A stretch of DNA of 26,279 bases from positions 1 through 26,279 of the forward strand of contig NW_022985449.1 of NCBI RefSeq assembly GCF_010093595.1, written 5' to 3'. The notes beneath the pieces were generated by a model. The model was not told the origin of the DNA and did not search any database. It was given only the letters and a program-made list of their open reading frames with translations. How positions within the stretch are numbered: position 1 is the first letter of the stretch; the number at the start of each line of letters is the position of its first letter. This document shows positions 20,998-26,279 of this stretch, piece after piece. This DNA is from Mytilinidion resinicola. Lineage: Eukaryota; Ascomycota; Dothideomycetes; Mytilinidiales; Mytilinidiaceae. The position numbers were made by a program, and so were the translations under genes.

Positions 20998-21168
20998 TAG
21001 TATTAACTATATTAATAAGCGTGAATTCTTGCCCCTATATAGGCAGGCTAGGAAAACAGCCCTATATTAAAGCAATATCTAGGCAGGATTTATAGCTACT
21101 AGCCTTATGCTATATAACCCTAATCGCGTGCTATTATAGCTATATACAGAATATTAGATACTACTATA

Positions 21169-21415
21169 CTTAGGTTAAAATTAATATAAACTCTAATTTC
21201 TATAGACGTTTAGCTAGTTATATATATACTAGAGGAAGGAAGAGGGCTACCTCTAGGGTAGCGCGCTAGTAAGTTTAGATAAGTCCTGTATAGCTAAGGC
21301 TTTAGCTCGATTTTCTATAGCTAAGATTTTAGCTGGGTTTTTTATAGCTAATATTCGGAGAGTAGCTTTCTAGTATATAAGTTGTTAATCCTAGGTTATA
21401 GTGCTGCAACCTAAG
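21169..21415. mobile_element. 247-bp MITE inside copy B
   Basis: It begins CTTAGGTT and ends AACCTAAG, with TA immediately outside at 21167-21168 and 21416-21417. The segment has no counterpart in copies A and C at the aligned point (between the YTPL-type block and the CTATAATTAAAT motif). The inside has repeated AGCTAAGR-TTTTAGCT motifs and no coding frame. Only 8-9 bp of terminal inverted repeat are recognisable, so its superfamily is open; TA duplication suggests Tc1/mariner-pogo type. Confidence 0.7.
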
Positions 21416-22016
21416 TACCACCACCCGAACGTCTATAATTAAATATATCCTGGGCACTAGAAACACCCTATAATATTACTAAACTATAAAAGCAGACGGC
21501 CCTGCTAAGGCGCTATTTTAAACGGCGTATATATAGCCTACTAAGTCTAATAGACGGCGTAATTAACTAGCTTTTAAAAGTATACGAAATGTTAATATTA
21601 ACTACTATACTGCTTGCTAGCGAAATTAAGAAGCTACGGGCAAAAAACTAACGCCAGAAAAAGAAAAGGGTAAAAAAGCGCAGGTATATAGCTAAGGAGG
21701 GTGTTTTATTAGGGGCAGAAAGGGCCGCTTATATATAAAGTGCCTAAATAAGGGCAGCAGAGGGGGCAGTAACAGCAGCGAGCGAGCTATAGTAACGTGC
21801 AAAACCTAAGTATAGCATATGCGATTCGACAGAACATAATGCCCGTACGTGCCCTAAGCGGCAGGTAACTAGCTAGTATATAGCTATATTAAATACAATT
21901 ATTCGTTGTTAAGTAATTTATATTATTCGGCGTAATAGCTTAGTAGGGTAGTGCTACTCGCTTATTAGTGCTACTAGCTTATAGAATACGTTATAATAAC
22001 ACCCTTATATATAATA

Positions 22017-22144
22017 GGACGAGCTTAATTACTACCCCTCTATTCTCTCCGTATTACCCCTTTTTTCTCTTCCTGCCACCCCCCCTATATCTAGCCTAGC
22101 GCCGGCCCGTATTAATATTATTCTACTAATTATATTCACTTACT
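22017..22144 (+). repeat. Left MULE TIR
   Basis: Begins GGACGAGCTTAATTACTACC and includes a C-run CCACCCCCCC and GCGCCGGCCCG. It carries more TA changes than the right copy. Confidence 0.93.
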
Positions 22145-22228
22145 ATTTATACTTAATAAGGAATTTATATTAACTGCGCACTTATAATATATTAACACCA
22201 CGTCCTCTATATTACCACCCTTACTGCT

Positions 22229-24700
22229 ATACCGCTCCGGCCGCCCCCCTAGGGCCGCTATACATCCGTAGATAAGGGTATAAAGTCCGTTAATAATTGG
22301 GCAAAGAAGAAAGGATACGCGATCGTTAAATATAATAATAAAATAGATAAGCGCACTCCACCTTAGGTGCGGAAGGTGCTTATTTATTGCAATTGTGCGG
22401 GTATATACAAGCCGGCTAATAGGAAGAAGAACACCCGTATAAAGAAGTCTAATTGCCTTATAAAAGGAGCTTTTACAAGAGATCTATAGCTAAGTAATTA
22501 GTTCTTTAAAGTTAAGGTTTCTATTTATAATTATAAGCCGTTTAATACTAATAAGGGGACTCTAGCCGTACACTAAAATCTAGATAAGAATACAATTTAA
22601 ACTATATATAATTAGCTTAATAGAGGCACGCCTGTTAGTGCTATTTTTAATAACCTACTTACTAAGGGCAAGGATATAATAATATAGGACCTATATAATA
22701 AGAAATGGAAGTAGAAGAAAATAAAGCTTTAGAGGCTTACTCTAACTTAGGCTATACTTAAGGTGCTTAAGGAACACGGCGGCGACGACCCGGACGCTTA
22801 TTACTACTATAAATATAAGCTAGATAAAGCAAACTGTGTTAAGTATCTATACTTTATATATTCTAAAAGTGTTTAGATGTTCTAAAGGAATCCTAATATT
22901 ATTCTTCTTAACTGCACCTATAAAATAAATAAGTTTAAGATACCGCTTCTCTATATTAACGGCGTTACTAACTAGGGCAGGAATTATAAGCTAGGCTATT
23001 ATTTCCTTCTAGGAGAAGAAAAGGGGGACTATATCTTTGCAGTACGTAAGCTTTATCTTATATACCAGCGCCTAGGAGTTTCGCTAGGCGTTTTTATTAC
23101 AGATAAAGAGCTAGCACTTAAGAATACGCTGGCTAAGTTCTTTCCTACTATTCCTTAACTTTTGTGCAAATAGCACGTGCAGAAGAACATTGCTAGCAAG
23201 GCTATAGCTATCTAGAAGAACGATAAGCAAGCAGTAACTAATACTATAGATCTATAGGATGCAGTATATACCTCTTAAGATCTAATAATAGCTAAGATTA
23301 AGGCTATACAGAAAAATTGAAAGAAATTTATTAACGAGCTTAACTTCTGCCTGGCAAAACCTATAGAGAATAAGTTTATAGCCGCTTAGAATAAGATAAA
23401 ATTAGATTATACGCATAAATAACTCCTAATTAATTACCTTACTAAAGAGTGGTGGCTATATAGAAAGGAGATTACTACGTATTATACTGGCCTTCTGCCG
23501 CACTTCGGCAATACTATAACCTTACGGCTTAAAGGTTTAAACGGCAGTATTAAATTATATTTTTAGATCTCGACAGGTAACTTATATAATATAGTTACAC
23601 TACTATCTTAATATATTTACCGCTAAGGTGTAGAGCTAAAGGACTAGCTTAGCCGATAACGTAGAGCTCCTTAGTATAAGGTAAAGCTGCCCGAATTTAG
23701 TAAGGTTATTAGAAAAGTTACTAAGCAGGGCCTCCGATTAATCGCTAAGCAGATTAAGAAGGCTAAGAATAACGATTTTAACCTAATATATAATAGAATA
23801 TTTAGAGGGACGTATAGTATACTATACTATTACGAAATATATAGAAAACTGCACGCTATATTAATAGCTAAGTATAAAGTTATACTAGAGGATGTTTATT
23901 AATACTAGTGGTTTAATCGTCCTATTCTAAACGAGGTAGACCTTCCTATAGATCTTCTCCTTTTTATTAAGGCTTTAGCAATTGTACAGCGTCGTAAAGG
24001 CCGGCCAACGGGCTCTGCTGCACCTTATTAAACAATAGTAGGCCGTGGCCGTAGTAGTGGCCGTGGCAGTGGCAGTAGCAGTGGCAGTGGCTATGGCTGT
24101 GGCCGTGGCTGTGTATCTATATCTGTTAACTTAACTTAATATAATTAATCTTAATTCGAAATTAATGCTTAATAAGATCTAGTAAGCGTAGCGCAGTAAG
24201 TATAATAGCGTGGTAGAGGACTAGGATTATATAGAGGAATATTATATCTCCGGTAAACTCGTAAAACTACTACTTATATATAATAAAAGCAGAGTATTAT
24301 AAGTGGACAGGAACTAATATAATCGATGCAGATTGCGATACCAGCTAGCTAAATTACTATAGCAGGTGTTTTTATAAACACGCCGGCGGTCGAGAGGACT
24401 ATTATAGTATTTAATAATCCTGTATAGTTTATAAATATAGTACTAAACCTCTCCGCCGGATAAGTAGGCACCTTAACAGCGGCCTAGGGCTCTATTTCCT
24501 TAGTTCCTAACAGTTAAACAGCGCTTAAGGATAGCCCTCTATATACTCCTAAGAAAGAGGCTGTTTATAGTAAAGAAAAATCTTTAGGTGTAAGACCTTA
24601 GTATAATAGTATATACGGCGTTCCTTTTAATTAGTAATTAAAAGGCGGCTATTTAGGCGCTTTCCGCTTCTAGACTAGCTAGAGTAGATAAAGTAAATAG
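22229..24700 (+). pseudogene. MULE transposase relic, full length
   Basis: One plus-strand frame of about 820 codons from an ATA (former ATG) at 22229. N-terminal FAR1-type DNA-binding region: NNWAKKKGYAIVKYN, then YCNCAGIYK with zinc-binding Cys. DDE core: IILLNCTYKINKFKIPLLYI with the first Asp now Asn at 22910-22912, GVTN.GRNYKLGYYFLLGEE, FITDKELALKN with the second Asp kept at 23102-23104, and LLCK.HVQKN with His at 23174-23176. Later blocks are FGNTITLRLKGLNGSIKLYF and a Gly/Arg/Ser-rich stretch at 24040-24115, then a weakly conserved tail to a likely stop at 24698-24700. It would catalyse cut-and-paste of the surrounding element. Internal stops at Gln/Trp sites plus the Asp-to-Asn change make it inactive. 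Confidence 0.9.
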
Positions 24701-24790
24701 ACTGTTGTTGTTGTATATATATATATTCTATACGATTCGTATATATATTCTTTCCGATTTATATAGCCTTGCCGTTTTACGTATCTAATA

Positions 24791-24918
24791 AGCAAGTGAA
24801 TATAATTAGTGGAACAATATTAATACGGGCCGGCGCTAGGCTAGATATAGGGGGGGTGGCAGGAAGAAAAAAAAGGGGTAATGCGGAGAGAATAGAGGGG
24901 TGGTAATTAAGCTCGTCC
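24791..24918 (-). repeat. Right MULE TIR
   Basis: Its reverse complement begins GGACGAGCTTAATTACCACC and ends TATATTCACTTGCT, matching the left repeat throughout. Confidence 0.93.
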
Positions 24919-24927
24919 TATATAATA

Positions 24928-25793
24928 ACCTACTTAAGTACTTTAGGCCTAGTGTGCGGATAATAAAGCTCTAACTTAAGTTAGCGACACAGCTTAAAGT
25001 AGTATCTGCTTTTCGACCTCTCTTTTCTATGCGCAACTCTCGGCGTAACATCCGTCCACCTGTAACAGAATAACTGCCGAAACGAAAAAAAAAGGTTAGT
25101 ACTTTAACTTCGCAGCAATAGTAAGCTTACCTACGCCTATTATAAACCAAGTCTAACTAAAAGAAAGAAAGCGTATTATTTACTAGAATAATAACGAAAT
25201 ATAGGTAAAGCTGTCTAGATAAAAATAGAAGGCACGTAACTATTAGCTATAAGCTATAGCGCGGGCATTCTAATAGAGAAAGATAGAGGGCGGCTACTAG
25301 CCGTAAAGCAGGTTAGCTATTACGCCTATAGCTGTGCAAAGTCTTCGGGCCGATATATACCCTGCAGCCTTACGATTAAACTTATTATTAAGCTATACAC
25401 GGAAGTAAGTAATATAGTAGTAAACTTGTAATTCTAGTATATATAATCTAATTATAAGCTTAGGAACGAAAGAAATAGCAGAAAAGCACGCTAAGTATAG
25501 ACCTATAGAGTATAGACTAGAGTTATATAATACTAACTAAAAACCTTATATTTAACACTTATTCCCTATTAGCTAGCTTACCTTTTATAGATTCGCCACC
25601 TTATAAAGGTTCTAGCTAGTACAGGTCGGCTATTCTTTCTGCTAGTAGTAAGAACTTAAAGTGCCACCTTATATAGGCTGCACCTTATAATAAGTTCTAA
25701 GCAAACCGCAGTAATTAATTACTTTAGCTATACTATTTTTATACTATATCTAGCCTGCCGCTTTAAAAACAATTTATTTGCTATACCTATCTC
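24928..25793. other. Unassigned 866-bp stretch
   Basis: A plus-strand frame at about 25070-25510 reads fairly well if stops are Gln (KARNY, RKIEGGY, LAITPIAVQSLRADI, LGTKEIAEKHAKYRP), but the other two frames are similarly permissive, so I do not call a gene. It also holds the downstream region of the minus-strand TPR relic. No inverted or tandem repeat was found. Confidence 0.3.
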
Positions 25794-26279
25794 TTACTAA
25801 ATATTATTCTGCCCGCTAATTTCTATAGCTTCTAAATACTATATTATAAGAGTTTCGCGAGATAATATTATAAAGGGATGTTAAGAACCTAAAACTACTA
25901 CCTATAGCCCGCAGTAGTCCTCTATTAGTAAAATTACGTTATTCGGAAGCCTTTAACCCTTTAATATAAACGCGAGATTATTTATACTAGTTAGTATAGA
26001 AAAATGCTTAGCCCTAAGCACTCTTTTAAACGTCTTTATTACTTATATAAACTACTCTTCGGCCTTCTTCTATCGCCCTTAATTCCTATATATCGACGCT
26101 AGGTTAGCTATACTAGTTAGCGTGGAAGGATACTTAGCCCTAAGCACCCTCTTTCTTGTCTCTATTACTTGCACCTCTAGCTCTTCGGCCTTCTTCTATC
26201 GCCCTTAATTCCTGTACGTCGACGCTAGGTTAGCTATACTAGTTAGCGTGTTTAGATGCTTAGCCCTAAGCACCCTTTT
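25794..26279 (-). pseudogene. TPR-repeat protein, C-terminal end (NB-ARC/kinesin-light-chain type)
   Basis: The minus strand from the window edge reads KVLRAKHLNTLTSIANLAST, then YRN.GR.KKAEELEVQVIE, with the next repeat TRKRVLRAKYPSTLTSIANL. The unit is 42 residues (126 bp), the TPR_10/TPR_12 type found at the C-terminus of fungal NB-ARC or NACHT proteins and kinesin-light-chain-like proteins. Repeat starts on the plus strand are ACTAGTTAG at 25986, 26112 and 26238. A divergent last repeat (SINNLAFILKG, ILLIEDYCGL, VVVLGS.HPFIILS) and a short tail end at paired stops 25794-25799. TAA/TAG occur at Gln/Trp sites (YRNQGRW-type), so this copy is also RIP-affected, though lightly. The N-terminal nucleotide-binding domain, if any, is outside the window. 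Confidence 0.82.

Larger units (their letters stand above)
18241..21951 (+). pseudogene. Pogo-type transposase relic of copy B, split by insertions
   Basis: The first part (18241-19148) begins at an ATA aligned with the ATG of copy A. It reads FNRKYNYSRAKYKNP, TWNFNKTGC, and LVLNSHGSYINPEFN, where both the first and second catalytic Asp are now Asn. It stops in KQLIGC exactly where copy C begins. The remainder resumes at 21000 with INYINKREFLPLYRQARKTA in the aligned register, is cut again at 21169-21415 by a MITE, and ends with the zinc knuckle CDSTEHNARTC-type block near 21815-21855, which here keeps its His and last Cys. The stop near 21949-21951 is inferred. It cannot encode a working product. 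Confidence 0.82.
18032..21991 (+). mobile_element. Pogo-like transposon copy B, interrupted by copy C and by a MITE
   Basis: Inverted termini ACGTATTCTATAAGCTAGTA (left) and the matching complement at 21940-21991 are flanked by TA at 18030-18031 and 21992-21993. Copy C lies at 19151-20997 and a 247-bp MITE at 21169-21415. Removing both, with one TA of each duplication, leaves 1,862 bp, nearly the 1,847 bp of copies A and C. Its sequence is more diverged and more RIP-mutated than A or C, so it is an older, related subfamily. Confidence 0.88.
22017..24918 (+). mobile_element. Complete MULE DNA transposon with 128-bp TIRs
   Basis: The element is 2,902 bp. Terminal inverted repeats at 22017-22144 and 24791-24918 match over 128 bp with only a few differences, nearly all TA in the left copy against CA/TG in the right. 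A perfect 9-bp target duplication, TATATAATA, flanks it at 22008-22016 and 24919-24927, the size expected for Mutator-like elements. It lies 14 bp beyond the TA that closes pogo copy B. Confidence 0.95.

Noticed and set aside
25986..26279. 126-bp minisatellite.
   Set aside because: The unit translates on the minus strand as TPR repeats and keeps the frame, so it is a protein repeat and not a satellite.
1..26279. CRISPR array, tRNA, rRNA, bacterial operon features or origins.
   Set aside because: No spaced direct repeats, no cloverleaf or rRNA sequence was noticed, and the telomere, introns and element families are fungal.

Overview
The window is a chromosome end from a filamentous ascomycete fungus (Pezizomycotina). 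Bases 1-95 are the telomere repeat CCCTAA, and everything inward is subtelomeric DNA heavily altered by repeat-induced point mutation (RIP, C-to-T at CpA on either strand). CA and TG dinucleotides are scarce and TA is in excess. Nearly every reading frame is interrupted only by TAA/TAG, at positions that look like old Gln (CAA/CAG) or Trp (TGG) codons; TGA is almost absent. When TAA/TAG are read as Gln/Trp, long coherent protein families appear on both strands. I see no intact gene: the coding features are RIP relics, and coordinates of starts and stops are approximate because ATG has usually become ATA and real stops cannot be told from mutated Gln/Trp codons.

Layout. 97-2054 (-): N-terminal two-thirds of a telomere-linked RecQ-helicase-type protein, cut off by the telomere itself. 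2381-2393: short interstitial telomere tract. 2569-3942 (-): MULE transposase truncated at its C-terminal side. 4120-5157 (-): relic resembling the N-terminal part of large fungal patatin-domain proteins, head to head with 5246-7781 (+), a DUF3723 family relic with a 46-bp intron. 7861-13840: a complete Ty3/Gypsy chromovirus (5,970 bp, 410-bp LTRs, 5-bp target duplication, gag, pol with chromodomain). 14142-15575 (+): an unrecognised gene relic, also with a 46-bp intron.

15963-24927 is an almost continuous train of DNA transposons: pogo/Fot1-like copy A (1,847 bp), a 216-bp MITE, pogo copy B, which is interrupted by full-length pogo copy C (1,847 bp) and by a 247-bp MITE, then, 14 bp later, a 2,902-bp MULE with 128-bp terminal inverted repeats and a perfect 9-bp target duplication. 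24928-25793 is unassigned. 25794-26279 (-) is the C-terminal end of a TPR protein with 126-bp (42-residue) repeats, of the kind found at the end of fungal NB-ARC/TPR proteins; it continues beyond the window.

The genes do not form a pathway. Cellular families present (telomere-linked helicase, DUF3723, patatin-type, TPR) are typical of fungal subtelomeres, and the rest is a nested transposon graveyard whose insertion order can be read from boundaries and from RIP load.
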